Below are positions 9,775-21,394 of a DNA stretch of 64,000 nt, one piece after another; within the stretch, counting starts at the first letter, position 1; each line of letters starts with the position of its first letter. The stretch is from Euphorbia lathyris. Taxonomy: Eukaryota; Streptophyta; Magnoliopsida; Malpighiales; Euphorbiaceae. Location of the stretch: positions 62,446,531 to 62,510,530 of the forward strand of contig NC_088910.1 in NCBI RefSeq assembly GCF_963576675.1. Direction: 5' to 3'. Under the pieces are notes generated by a model that had not been told where the DNA came from, did no database searches, and was given only the letters and a program-made list of their open reading frames with translations. The position numbers and the translations under genes are program-made.

Positions 9775-9933
9775 CCCGATAGGTTGAAAACCCGCAAAGG
9801 GCGACCTATGCAACAATCAGGGACATCCCAATAGGTGAAAACCCGAAAGGGCACTCATTTGAAAATTTCGGGATAGTAAAAGGAGAGATGAAAAATAGCT
9901 GGGATCTGAAAACCGAAAAAAGGCAGGTCCTGG
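9775..9933 (+). repeat. Three spaced hairpin-like repeats after pol
   Basis: Copies at about 9775-9810, 9826-9860 and 9898-9933 share the pattern 'aggt..gaaaaccc..aaaggg...acct', with the outer arms and the 'ccc/ggg' core able to pair. The third copy is diverged. They lie between two convergent genes, pol and the antisense PMD gene, so an RNA-level role (3' end formation or packaging) is possible but not shown. Confidence 0.6.
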
Positions 9934-10207
9934 TAACAATAGTTATATCTTGAGCAATTACAAAAGTAATGTATAAGCGGCTAAGTATTTCTGTTGTTTG
10001 TAAATAAATAAAGGCATGAATATATTTGAAGAGAATGATTGGAATCATCATAATCTACTAAATGCATGGTAATACGAATCATGAGTTATACATTTCCTAC
10101 TTTACTTTTCACAATAAAAAGCCTACATACTATCCACCCCACTCCCTATACATCAACTATACATCGGGGTAATCCTAATAAAAACTACAAAGCTATACAT
10201 AATAAGC

Positions 10208-13200
10208 CTAATAAGGAGGGACATCCCAGTAGGCCTCAAAGTCCCTCAGATGTGATGCCCGCTCCGCAGATAGGGTCTCCTCGGCGACTCGAAGTCTCTC
10301 CTCGGCAACTCGCGCTCTCTCCTCAGCGGCGAGGCGTCCGGTAGTCTCCTCCCGCGCCCTCTCCTCAACAGCAAGACGTCCCGCGTTCTCCATCCGCATC
10401 ACCCCTGACCAGTAGTCGTTCCTCTCCCGGTAGGCCTGGCCCACCCTGGCATCAGCCTCCCGCACCGACTCACTCTGTCTCTGCTCATGTGTGTGAAGAT
10501 CACTCTGAAAAGGAAGAAAAAACAGATATGAAAAAAAAGAAAAAAAAAGAAGAAATACTGGCAAGAATAAAGATCATACATACATATATGCATACCTTCC
10601 ACTACACTAAAATAAAATGAGGATACTTACCAGGTGGTCAGCACAGCGCAAGCTGAGTCGATCTCGAAGGTAACCAGACAATCCCACATAATCAGTGCAA
10701 GTCTCTCTCGAAGTCTGGAGAGCGTCTGAGGGATCAAACGGTATCCTCAACGTAAAGACAGGAGGAGCCATCTCGACACCGGCATAGGCCACCCCAGACT
10801 CGTCATAGCAAACAGTCGCGAAATCCCTCCCAAAGTCTGGGACGGGTACGCCTAGGGGGGACCTCTCCGGTCGGGCAGCGCTGGAGGACTCGCCGACATA
10901 ATATGGCGGCTCACTCGCAGATGTCTCAGCTCGGGCACCATCGAAGAAATCTGACATATGAGCACTCCTCTAGGAACCCTCCTGCAAATAGAGACACAAT
11001 AAATGCCACTGACTATCTCGTAAATAAAGGTAAATGGGTCGAACCACTCACCGGAACCTCCTCCCGACCAAAAACTGCAGCAACAGCCTCCTGCGAAAAC
11101 ACGTCCGCCACGGGGTCCACCTCCATCGCCACCGCTGGGGCATCCCTTGTGCTCAATAACGTCGACAAATAGAGAGCTCGGCCTCTGGCGTGGACCCACA
11201 CGTCTCTACCGATAAAGCGGCGGGTCAAGTCTTGACGAATGACCGACAAAGGCATGGTTCGCACCGCAAACATAGAGATAGGGATCTCGCCTGGTGTCCA
11301 ATGCGAGGCCCTAACCCCGGTGATGCCCCGGTCGCCCAAATACCATGCCCGCACGTAGGGGCCGGTGAGCACACTCTGCTGCTCCTGGATCAGGGTAACG
11401 TATGTGTAATCGGGACCGAAGTCAAGGTCGTCCCACCTGAATTTAATCTAAAAACACAAAGAAAAAGTTAAGTCCGATCAAACAAGAATCTAGCACGACT
11501 AGAAGATCTTTACCTGTCCCAAAGTCCGCGAGTCAATCCAATCTAGGAGCTGCACCACCGTCGGCCTCTCCTTGGTACCAAGATCAAACTCTCTCCACCG
11601 AGCCATGAGTGGGGGCCTTGGCACCCGTGGCCTGCGCCGATGCTCGCTGGGAAGAATCCGCCTCTCGTACGCCCAAACCTGCTTGTAAAAACAAAGGTTA
11701 CGAACAAAAAGCGCGAAGAAGATAAAAAGGGCAAGTCAAGGATGCACCACGTACCAGAAGAGCAAAAGTGTAACCACCGAAGTCCTTGCGCTTCCGGCAA
11801 GTCAGATCCAAAAACTTGTACAGGAAAGCTAGACCCGCTCCTGCCCAATCATAGGACGCCACCGCATCCAAATCACTGAAGGCCTGAATAAGACCCGCAT
11901 GAATCGTCCCGCTCTTGGTGCGGAAGATCGTCTCGCCCAAAGTGTATATTAGGAAGCTGCGGACAGCCGGGTCAGTGTCGTCAGTCCCGCAAAAGTCCCT
12001 ACGACTCAAGAGCCCCGAGGTAGTGATGAACTTTGCCGGGGTGGATTTGACGCCCGTGTAAACTCCCGGCCCAATCAAAGCAGCTAGTCTAGCACGGTCA
12101 ACCCGTGGGCGCATCGTGTCAAAAGAGAAGGGAACCGGAGTGCCACTCCCCCGCAGCCCGATCAGTAAAGAGAAGTCGCGGTGCGAGATGGTCATCTCCC
12201 CGAAGGAGAGGTGGAAGGTGTGGGTCGAGTCAATCCATCTCTCGCATAAGGCCCGTAGGCCAAAATGATCGCATACCCCGTTGGCACGGGGCAACGCTAA
12301 AATGAAGGGCTCGAAGCCCAACTCTCGCACACGGGCTCTCGCCGCGGTGCCTAGCATGGAGTACCACGTGTGAATATCTGCTGTGGTCCCGGAAATGCCG
12401 ATGAACTGGAAAAACGGAACAGTTAAAATGTGATTCCTAGGCTTGCATCTGATGAAAGCACGTTAATCTATCTATTCTTTCGGTCAAATCTAACCTAGAG
12501 ACATCTTGTCAATTTAGACCGTCATTTTGTGAAATCTCTCCCTTAGGGTTGCCTGTATAGGATTTGATTAATTCATTATTCTTTGATCCATTCGCGTGCA
12601 TTATTCGAGTTTTTACTATTCACGTGCATTAGTCAAGTTTTACCATTCACGGGCATTAGTCAAGTTTTTACTATTCACGTATATTATTCGAGTTTTTACT
12701 AATTCATGTGCATTTTTCACGTTTTTACTATTCACGTGCACTATTCACGTTTTTTTCTATTCACAAGTTTTACTATTCACGTGCATTAGTCAAGTTTTTA
12801 CCATTCACGTGCATTAGTCAAGTTTTTACTATCCACGTATATTATTCGAGTTTTTACTATTCACGTATATTATTCGAGTTTTTACTATTCACGTGCATTA
12901 GTAACGTTTTTACTATTCACGTGCATTTTTCAAGTTTTTACTATTCACGTGCATTTTTCAAGTTTTTACTATTCACGTGCACTATTCACATTTTACTATT
13001 CACGTGCACTATTCACGTGCACTATTCATGTTTTTACTATTCACGTGCACTATTCATGTTTTTACTATTCACGTGCACTATTCACGTTTGTTCTTACTGT
13101 TGGCATGCATTGTTCGTAGTGTTACTATTCACATGGATATAGTTCGCATTCTTACAAAAAGATAAATAAAGTGTTACTTGCAAGCAAAGAAATTCGTGTT

Positions 13201-13452
13201 TTCTAACTAAAGTCTTCTAAGGCAATCTAGATGTTGGCATGCAAATCATGTTCAAGTAGGGATACTAAAGCCTAGAATTTTAGTCAAAAGACGAGGAAGT
13301 AAGAAAGTACTTACCTGGTTACAGCGGGTCCGACTCAGATGTATTGCGGGGTCCTGAAAAGGGTCCACTGTAGTAAGGTTCACGAAACCCACCTCCATGC
13401 CCTTCGTGCCATCGTATTGGTCCAAATCCATCCCGAGAATGATCCAAATCAA
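10208..13452 (-). CDS. Antisense plant mobile domain (PMD) protein, six exons
   Basis: Read on the minus strand, six exons join in phase 0 throughout: 13452-13315, 12405-11755, 11678-11514, 11447-11052, 10969-10631, 10504-10208. All introns are GT-AG (donors GTAAGT, GTACGT, GTAAAG, GTGAGT, GTAAGT). The model gives 661 residues without a stop. Exon 2 shows the PMD core, 'LCERWIDSTHTFHLSFGEMT' followed by 'ISHRDFSLLIGL'. Exons 3 and 4 continue it (QVWAYERRILP; IKFRWDDLDFG). Exon 6 encodes a charged coiled coil. PMD proteins of the MAIN/MAIL group are nuclear and linked to silencing, and TE-borne copies are known. An in-frame second ATG at 13431 is an alternative start. A TATA box at 13511-13520 supports independent transcription. 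Exon borders are inferred from signals and frame only. Confidence 0.82.
12596..13130. repeat. Minisatellite of about 28-bp units in intron 1 of the PMD gene
   Basis: About 19 imperfect units contain 'tttttactattcacgtgca' followed by variable 'ttagtcaag', 'ctattcacg' or 'ttattcgag'. They contain repeated CACGTG-like cores. The array fills much of the 909-base first intron of the antisense gene. Open frames on the plus strand here are translations of the repeat. Confidence 0.85.
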
Positions 13453-13510
13453 AAGTTAGAGAGAGAGAGAAGAGAGACAAAGGTGTGGGGTTGAAATGAC
13501 ACTCCACCAC

Positions 13511-13520
13511 CTTATATAGA
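13511..13520 (-). promoter_or_regulatory. TATA box for the antisense PMD gene
   Basis: The minus strand reads 'tctatataag' here, about 60 bases before the first ATG of the PMD gene at 13452. A start site about 30 bases downstream would give a 5' UTR of 30-40 bases. It lies inside the retrotransposon but faces away from the LTR promoter direction. Confidence 0.6.
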
Positions 13521-13882
13521 AAAGGGGAATGACATTCCCGTAAATAGTGAAAAAGGTACGATGTGACATAAAGGTAAAAAGTAAATAATCATTTACCAGG
13601 TGTATTGACCTCCGATTTGCAGTCCGTTTCAGCCTGCATTTCTGCCAAACAGTGACCGATAATATCAAGATGAAACTCCAGATGACATCCAATTTTTACA
13701 AAACAGCGGCACCAGTCAAAATACAGACGACAGTCAACAGAAAAATAATTGTTAGTTGGAATCATTCCGGACTAAAAAGACATTCCTATCGAACCATTCA
13801 AACCTCCAAGACACTAGCTCCAGTGAGAAAATACAGACAACAGTATTTTAAAGAATTCAGAATTGTTAGAAAGAACCTCTGC

Positions 13883-14408
13883 TTTTGAGCCATTTTTACC
13901 TGCAGTCGTAGACTAGGGTCGCTTTTGAGCCATTCTACCCGCAGTCGTAGACTAGGGTCGCTTTTGAGCCATTCTACCCGCAGTCGTAGATTGGGATCGC
14001 TTTTGAGCCATTTTACCCATGGTTGTAGGCCGGGATCGCTCTTGAGCCATTCTACCCACGGTCGTCGACCGGGGTCGCTTTTGAGACATTTTACCCGCGG
14101 TCGTGGACCAGGGTTGCTTTTGAGCCATCTTACCCCGGTTGTGAACCGGGGTTGCTTTTGAGCCATTTTACCCCGGTCGTGAACCGAGGTTGCTTTTGAG
14201 CCATTTTTACCCGCGGTCGTGGACCAGGGTTGCTTTTGAGCCATTTTACCCCGGTCGTGAACCGGGGTTGCTTTTGAGCCATTTTTTACCCGCGGTCGTG
14301 GACCAGGGTTGCTTTTGAGCCATTTTACCCACGGTCATAGACCGGGGTCGCTTTTGAGCCATTTTACTCGCGGTCGTGCACCAAGGTTGCTTTTGAGCCA
14401 TTTTTACC
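13883..14408. repeat. Minisatellite of about 39-bp units upstream of the antisense promoter
   Basis: About 13 units share 'gcttttgagccattttaccc' and then a diverged 'gcggtcgtggaccagggt'. The unit is near 39 bp, so it stays open in several frames, which explains repetitive ORFs on both strands. It sits between the TATA box of the antisense gene and the 3' LTR, where it could act as an upstream element. Confidence 0.88.
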
Positions 14409-14624
14409 CTTATTCAACGTAGGCTAGGATCCGAAAGAAGAACATCCACCGACGGTCGATTCAAAGGCAAAGCCAGAAAGAATAGAAAACGACGCCGGAA
14501 CGCGCAGCGCAAAGGTCAGGTATTCTTCCTCCTACTCTTTACGTGTCTTTTACTTTTATATGTTTTACATTGCATGTGTTGCGTTAGTAAAAAACGTTTT
14601 CAAAACACACACATCACTGCCAAA

Positions 14625-14643
14625 ATAAGAAAGTAGGGGCAAC
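14625..14643 (+). other. Polypurine tract
   Basis: 'aataagaaagtaggggcaac' ends directly before TGTAGACACC, the start of the 3' LTR. It is the expected plus-strand primer site. Confidence 0.75.
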
Positions 14644-17205
14644 TGTAGACACCGAGTCGGAGGACCTGTGACGAAAACCTTTATCAAAGCGGTCGAAGCG
14701 GTTGATTCCGGAAAAATTTTGAAAGAAAAAGTGAAAAATGTATAATTACAAAGCGGTGAGTCAACGGGTCGCAGTGATCGAGTAGACGGCTCGTGGACGC
14801 TCCGCGACGTGATGCGAACGCCTAGCGGCAGCCGACGTGTATCCGACGGCAGTCGGAGGCACGCCCAGCAGCGCAGGGCGTGCGCTCAGCGTCCGCGGGA
14901 CGCCCGACGGCCGTCGGGCATGCTCACACTAGAACATTTTCTAGAGAGAGAAAGTTGATTTTTTTGGGAGAAAACATTTTTTTTCCTAAAAATTGAAAAT
15001 CTCCAAATTTTTCCAAAGTTAAAATTTTACCGAAAGTACAAAAAACACCGGAAAAGCACGATTCGTGGAATCAACCGACTTCAACTGTCAATACCGAACT
15101 TTAGGTATTATCCGAGGACTAGACTCGTTTTATTTTATTTAATTTATTTCCTTTATTTATTTTGTTTTATGTTATAATTTTATTTATTTAGTTGCTTATT
15201 TATTTATCACGTTTTATTTAATTTTTTCGTATTTATTTAGTTTTCGTCTCGTATTAGATAAACGTTCGGTTTTGTTTTTAAATAAAAAACCTCGTTTTGA
15301 TATCCCAATACGAACCGTGATCCGATTAAAAGGTAGTTCGGGTATTAAAAAACGTCGTAATTATAAGTTTTTTTAAAAGATATTTCCGAATAACGTTTTA
15401 AAATAAAAACGTCGTTTTAGGAAACTCCGTTATAGACTATGATCCATTTTTGGTAGTTCGGAGATCCAAAACGATTGAATTAGACTTAATTTAAAGCTTT
15501 TGAACGAATCTGGAAAGTGGTGGACTGTTTCTGTAATTCTTCTCTTTCTGTCACTGATTGCTGTTTACCGACGGATTTTTCGTCGGTAAATCTGCTGAAA
15601 TGTAAAAAATGCTGTTTTGGTCCCTTTTTCTCAACTTTTAGGCTTTTGGTCCTTTATATATATATATATGTATATTTATGTAATATATACTTTCAAACTA
15701 TTTTTAAATACTTTGTACATATGTTTATTTATATGTATATATTTTCTATTTAATTCCTTTAAACTATATTGGGTATTATTTTTAGAGGATTATTTATTTG
15801 GGCATCTTGGGTAATTAATTAGAAGGTGTTTTGAGGATAATTAGGAGTTATTTTTGATGTTTAATGTATATTTGGGAGAGTTATTTCTCATATATTTATT
15901 CTGATAGTTATTTTGGGGATATAAGGTTTATTTTCTTATTAACAATAAACTTGGTTCATTATTTTACATGTTTTAAGTATGATAAAAGTGTATTATATTT
16001 AGTATCTTTCATTTTCATTATTATGTATATATTTAGCTATATTAGGTGGTATCCTTTACTTGGTTTTCTAAATTATATGTATATCATTATTTTTAAATAT
16101 AGGTATATATATATGTATATGCTCATTTTCTTACCCTTTTGGCATTTGGGGATATAGGTTTTAAATTAGTTTCCAATTGATGAATTTGGGATTGGTTCAT
16201 TTGTTGTTGTGACTATGATAATGTTCAAGATTGTTTCAATTGAGTGAAAAGGGGAAAATAAACCACAAAAAAAAGAATTTAATTTGTTTATTTAAGCTCA
16301 ATTTTTAGAGGTTTCTAATGTAAATAAAACGTCTTCTTGACATTTTTAAATCATTTCCAAAATATCACGTGTTGAAACCTTGATCCGTTCCAACGACGGA
16401 ATAGGCGAACCTTGTAATTAAAATCGTTTTCGTCGTAAATAATGGAGTTTTGAATCGTTTTCTTAAATGATTTGTATAAAATAAATCGACTTGTATGCCT
16501 AACCACGTTTTCGGATTAAAATTCTTTATTTCACGTCTTCAAACGCTCGAGTCGTTCCAACGGCGATTCAAGTAGATGACATGTAAGTCAGCGGGGTTTT
16601 GAAACGTACCTAAATCGTTCCAACGGCGATTAAGGTACGAACCATATAAATAAACTTGTTTTCAGGGAGTGAGTTTAGTATAGAGTTAACATACGAATCG
16701 AAGCATAAGACACACTGTAAATAAATCAATTATTCCTTCTCCCCCTCTCTCTTTTATAAATTTATGCAAAATGGGTGATTCTTTACCAAAGTGGCTTTCA
16801 ATAATATATGCTCAAAACGGTTTTCAAAACGAGAAAGAAAAGGTTTCAAATGAATTTTAAACTTAAAGAAATATGCGATTAGTCTGTTATCGCCTAACAC
16901 GCTGAGTAGGAGGCCGGTGGTTCATAACCGGGCGATGTCGGGGTGCCTAGTAGCCTTTCTCCGGAAAGGAGCTAGCCTTCTCGGCTCGTACCTAAGTTTC
17001 CCGAACCCTCACCGGTCTCCCGCAAGGGATCGGTGTTCATTTTCCCATTCGTGGGTGGCGACTCTTCCATACTCCGAGCTCCGGTCCTGCCGAGCAGCTT
17101 GATTCCATGATTGGTTGCTTTCGGCGCCAATCACCGCTTACGTCGCCATGAGGTGTCCACCTCCCGGTCCGCCCGGGAGATTAGGCCGCGGCACCTCGTC
17201 TAATA
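14644..17205 (+). repeat. 3' LTR
   Basis: It starts TGTAGACACCGAGTCGG after the polypurine tract and ends near 'ctcgtctaata'. It is about 2.56 kb, longer than the 5' copy because it keeps 15259-16309. Its U3 (14644-14920) is very GC-rich and contains the perfect 18-base palindrome 'gcccgacggccgtcgggc' at 14902-14919; this U3 is unrelated to positions 91-229 of the 5' LTR. From 'ctcacactagaac' onward the two copies agree closely. Confidence 0.88.
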
Positions 17206-17699
17206 GCGGTGAGGCCGAACCAGGATAAGACTGCTGAGTAATTTCTTACCCTTCTCTTGATATATATATATATGTATGTGTTGCTTGTTTAAATTACTCA
17301 ATATATAATCTGTAAACCGACGCTGAGTAATCATAGTGTTGAGTTGGAAGCTGACCTTGAGTGTTAATTCCCAACTCACAAGTAAAATATTTCTAGTCAG
17401 CCTCTGACTAAAGCTGTCTTGCATCGCGCTCAGCCTTGCTGACCTAAACTGAGTGAAGTTGTTTAAAGAATTAAATTAAGTCAGCAATTAAGCGAAAAAG
17501 TTACATTAGTTCCTAACCCCCCTCCATTGGATCTAATCCTATTACATTACACGGGACCAACATTTACCTCATGTTGCTTATCCAATAATTATTCATGATT
17601 ATTTACTTAATCCCTCCTTTTTTTAATGGTATAATTTTGAGAATTTTGTTCGGGCCCTACTGCTTAATTCTATAATTGAAGAAGTTTATCCCATTATCA

Positions 17700-18210
17700 C
17701 TCGACATAAATCCCCACATGCCATATGGGTGGTACTTGAATGTACCTATTGTGTTGTCTCGAGTACTAGAAAATTTCAACTCAGTCTGGATCTGTATGAT
17801 CTAAAAAAAATGATTTGCCTGTTGCTCATTACATGCAGAAGGTCAAACTGATCCTTGATTATTTAAGTGCTTTTAGAATTCCTTTTCTTGTTCATCTGCT
17901 CTCTTCACTACTATTCAAAAAATCTCGAAGAAGATTTTGATAACACTATCCAGTTGTTGATTACACATTAGGGAGCTGTCATTGATTTCTATGATCTTAG
18001 GGATCATCTCGTGTCTTATAAAGGCCTCCTGAATAGTGCATGTGCCTTTGTTGTCCTGTTATCCCTAAAGTAGATTTCAGCACCACTAGCCCCAATGGGT
18101 ATAATAGATCGAGGGTTAAGAAGAAACGAGGAAGGTGCTTCAAGTGTGGTGATTTTAACCACAAGGCAAACAAATGTCCAAGTCAGACAAAAGGTAATCC
18201 GACCAGATGA
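17700..18210 (+). pseudogene. Decayed gag remnant with a CCHC zinc knuckle
   Basis: Translated pieces in shifting frames resemble the copia-type Gag (UBN2 family), for example 'VAHYMQKVKLILDYLSAF'. A clean knuckle follows at 18136-18177, C-F-K-C-GDFN-H-KANK-C (CX2CX4HX4C), preceded by basic residues. There are stops and frameshifts throughout. Such Gag proteins bind RNA in virus-like particles; this copy cannot be functional. Confidence 0.6.
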
Positions 18211-19348
18211 AGGCTAGAAGACCTACTAGAGATCAGTGGATGACCTAATCACTATAAATAGTAGCTTTTACATTGTAATTAGGGAGATTAGTCATCAGTT
18301 CTTAAATTAGCTTAGTTGTAACTTAGTTTTACTTTCCGTTTTCACATTCTTTGCTTTATATTTCTTTTTACCTTAGTTTAGATTACTGTTTTCGTTATAT
18401 TGTTAGTTTAGTTAAGCAAGCTTTGACATTTTTTTTTCTCACCTCTTATTCCCAAGTTTAGTTCATCTTAATTCAAGTTTTCTCTTTATCTACATACTCT
18501 TCATCTTTTATTCTTGAATTAATAAACCTAACTTTCTGAACATGATTCCATCTTCAGTCCATCTCATCATGCCTTTGTGTCTTAGCTCAGACATAAGATA
18601 AAGCACTATAGGTTAGGATGGCGATAAACCGTACTTAACGAGTATGGATCGTTAATAAGCGTTTATTTATGTTGTAGGATTTAACTAGAGAATTAACTAA
18701 AGTATTGCTTACCTCTATCTAAGAAACCTAACCAAGTAATTAGGCAGAGAAGTTGAATTATGAAACCTAACCAAATAAACAAATCAATTTAACATATTAG
18801 TTAACCATATAGCTTTAACCGGATAGTGCGGCTTCGTGGTCTAGGTTATTGTTTAGCCTTCATTTACATACCATATAATGCCTTCAAACACATTTAGGGA
18901 TTTTCCAACCAAGCATCGACCTAATAGTGTTTGAGGTAGATTTAGTAGTTATTGACATGAGTTACTATTTTCTAATGGAAAATCACCGTCTCGAGTTAAC
19001 CTTTAAATTCACATAACATACACTTATTGATCCATAGGGGTTAGCATGGGGATCCTAAATCCCAGTCTTCCATTCATACGTTTAACATATTAGTTGTTTA
19101 ATTGCTTTGCTAGTTTATTTTTTGTATTAGTATAAAAACACACGATACACTTAACCGATATCTTAGATAATATAGAATTCGAGTACGAATAGGGCATTAG
19201 GTACTAGTCTTTGTGGGATCGATATTGTTCTTCGGAACTTTTACTATGTGATACAATAAGGTTCACTTACTCTTATAGAGGGTTATACGATCTTTAGCCT
19301 ATCACCCCCCTTTTGGAACAAATCTAACCTCACAAGGGACCAACAGAC
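18211..19348 (+). repeat. LTR-like sequence after the gag remnant
   Basis: A good TATA motif 'actataaata' lies at 18251-18260, less than 100 bases after the zinc knuckle. Near 19215-19310 the sequence 'gtgggatcgatattgttctt' and the following text resemble U5 regions of plant LTR elements. No second copy is present in the window, so this may be a lone or truncated LTR. Region 17206-17700 shows nothing I recognise. Confidence 0.4.
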
Positions 19349-19593
19349 AAGGAGTCTTAGTCCAGAGCTCAATTGATGGAAGCATTCAATGTAAAGATGA
19401 TGGAAAATTTGCACATTTGCTAGTCTGAAAAGATTCCGGGACAAATTTTCTTCATGGAGGACTGTAAGGCATATGCATGTGCAGAAAAATTGACAAGTGA
19501 GACAACAGCTGAGGCAACCACAATTATAGAAAGCCTAGATCTAAAAAATCATTTGAGGTGGCACGCCAGCCTCAACTGGATAAATATCATCAC

Positions 19594-19657
19594 CAAAGAA
19601 ACCTTGGAGTGCATTAACAAAGAAACCTTGGAGTGCACAAAGAAACCTTGGAGTGCA
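19594..19657. repeat. Three direct repeats of a 20-bp unit
   Basis: 'caaagaaaccttggagtgca' occurs at 19594, 19618 and 19638, the second and third abutting. It lies in a 75-codon open frame (19454-19681) with no recognised domain, which I do not call as a gene. Confidence 0.8.
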
Positions 19658-21394
19658 CTAACTCTTGGAGAAATTGGATAGGTAATCCACGACCTCTAGG
19701 ATCAAGTAGCAAGGTAACCATGAATGTTTTCCCTGCCAAGACCTTTATAGAAGCCCCACAGCCTGCTATCTCCTATAGTTCTACAAGAACCTCCTCCCTC
19801 AGCCCCAAATAGCATTTCAAAAGACTACTAAGAGGCAATAAGGAATCCATGGAACCCTCGAACGAGGTCTCCATAGGAGAGTCCTCAAAATCTGATGCAT
19901 GAATTTTACTTGCACCGCTTAATTGGTATGACTTCTAAATTTTTATTTTTTGACCTTTTGGCAGCTGATATGGTAATTAGAACTCAATGTGTCATTTTTA
20001 TATTGATATGTATGTCTTTGAGGATAGTGCCACAAATATTTTTGGGAAGAGGCGAAAATTAAGTTTCTTTTATTGACATTACTTTGTATGATTGTGTAAT
20101 ATTTCAAGTATCATGCTAAGATGTGCATAAAATGTTGCCTCCATTTTTTTTAGCTAACTCATATCATTCTTAAGTGTAAGAGTCAGTCAAGAGTATATTT
20201 AGTAAAAAATACATTTAACTTAGTATGGCATGATTGATAGGTAGTATTGAGTGCTTAGGTTTTAGTTTGTATTTTTGTGCAGATAATAGTAAGTTCAGAC
20301 TGTGTTGCTATCTTGAAATCTAATATTGTCAGGGCAACATATGACATGAGTACACCTGCCACAAGTAATCAAACAAATTAATTTTACAGCAGGTTGTGGT
20401 ACTTGAGCCATTCATTGTAACTGAATTCATTCAGTAAACTCATTATTGAGAGAGTCATCCATAGCTTGGTAATGCTAGAACTTGTACTGTTGCCATTCAA
20501 AATTGTATGCTTAACCTTAAGAGAAATATGATAGAGGTATAATAATAACCACTTGGCTTAAATTGACCTACCTTGTGCAAACTGAATATTCTCATTATAG
20601 TAAGCCCACTTGAGCTTAACCTTTCTTGACGGCCACTATATTGTTTTTCTTTAGCCTATTCTCAATGTCTTTTTCTAAAACACCCACATGGCTACTGTGA
20701 TACTTATTAAAAGTTCCAAATGTGTGTTTAAAGAAATGTGCTTAGCTAAGAAAAATTTCTTCATGAATTTTGCCTATACAATAAAAAAAAAATAAACAAA
20801 AGCATAAGGCATAATTATTCTTTCTTATGGTATTAATTTTCCAATTATAAGTTACATGTGTTTTAATTGTTTTGAAATATTCCCTTTTGATGAAAAGTTG
20901 AATTCTACCTAACTTGTGCTAAATTCTTTCATGTGTGGATTATGGGAACTGGAAATTTATCCTATAGCATGTACCATTGAGAAAGGCAGCAAAAAGGCTC
21001 TATTACATGTGTATATGTGTGCTAAATACTGTTATATGAATGGGGAACTATGATATGGTAGCCATGATTAGCTCACATCTTTTCAATCCATAAATATTTA
21101 CCCTAGCCCCATTATAACCGAATTAAAAGACTCTTGATTGTCCTTAAGTTTAAAACAAAACAATGGAGTCTCGACAACCTTACAAGCTTATGGAATTAAG
21201 CAAGTATGCAAGGGCTAAAGAGTGTATGTAGGAAATAATCCTGAAATACCACAAACACCATGAGCGATTGAGCGACCCTTTGCAAGGTAAAATGATTATG
21301 TAAGGATGTGTGTTACCTTCTGTGGTATATTAAAAACCTAATAGAAATAACACTCAAATAAGAATAGGTCTACTCAATTCTGTCTTATAGGTAA
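19658..21394. other. No recognisable gene
   Basis: AT-rich sequence with stops in all frames. I see no domain, tRNA or clear repeat. It may be intergenic or decayed transposon DNA. Confidence 0.5.

Larger units (their letters stand above)
91..17205 (+). mobile_element. Ty3/gypsy LTR retrotransposon, Tat lineage, with antisense gene
   Basis: The element runs 5' LTR, primer binding site, leader, gag, extra gag-like modules, reverse transcriptase, RNase H, second (archaeal-type) RNase H, integrase, antisense PMD gene, polypurine tract, 3' LTR. The second RNase H and the tRNA-Arg-like primer site place it in the Tat group (relatives of Ogre and Retand). It is probably not autonomous now: the pol frame carries a one-base frameshift at an A run near 7016-7020, a TAG follows the first gag module, and I find no protease. 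The 5' LTR lacks a recognisable TG start and no target-site duplication is visible. Confidence 0.9.

Noticed and set aside
10903..12305. Plus-strand open frames over the PMD exons
   Set aside because: They are shadows of the GC-rich antisense exons and lack any family match.
12596..13165. Repetitive open frames on the plus strand (FTIHVH-like repeats)
   Set aside because: They are translations of the 28-bp minisatellite.
13798..14244. Repetitive antisense frame with WLKSDPSLRLRVE-like units
   Set aside because: It is a translation of the 39-bp minisatellite; units of 13 codons stay open by chance.
12596..14408. CRISPR-like array
   Set aside because: The repeats are degenerate, directly abutting and without unique spacers, in plant nuclear DNA.
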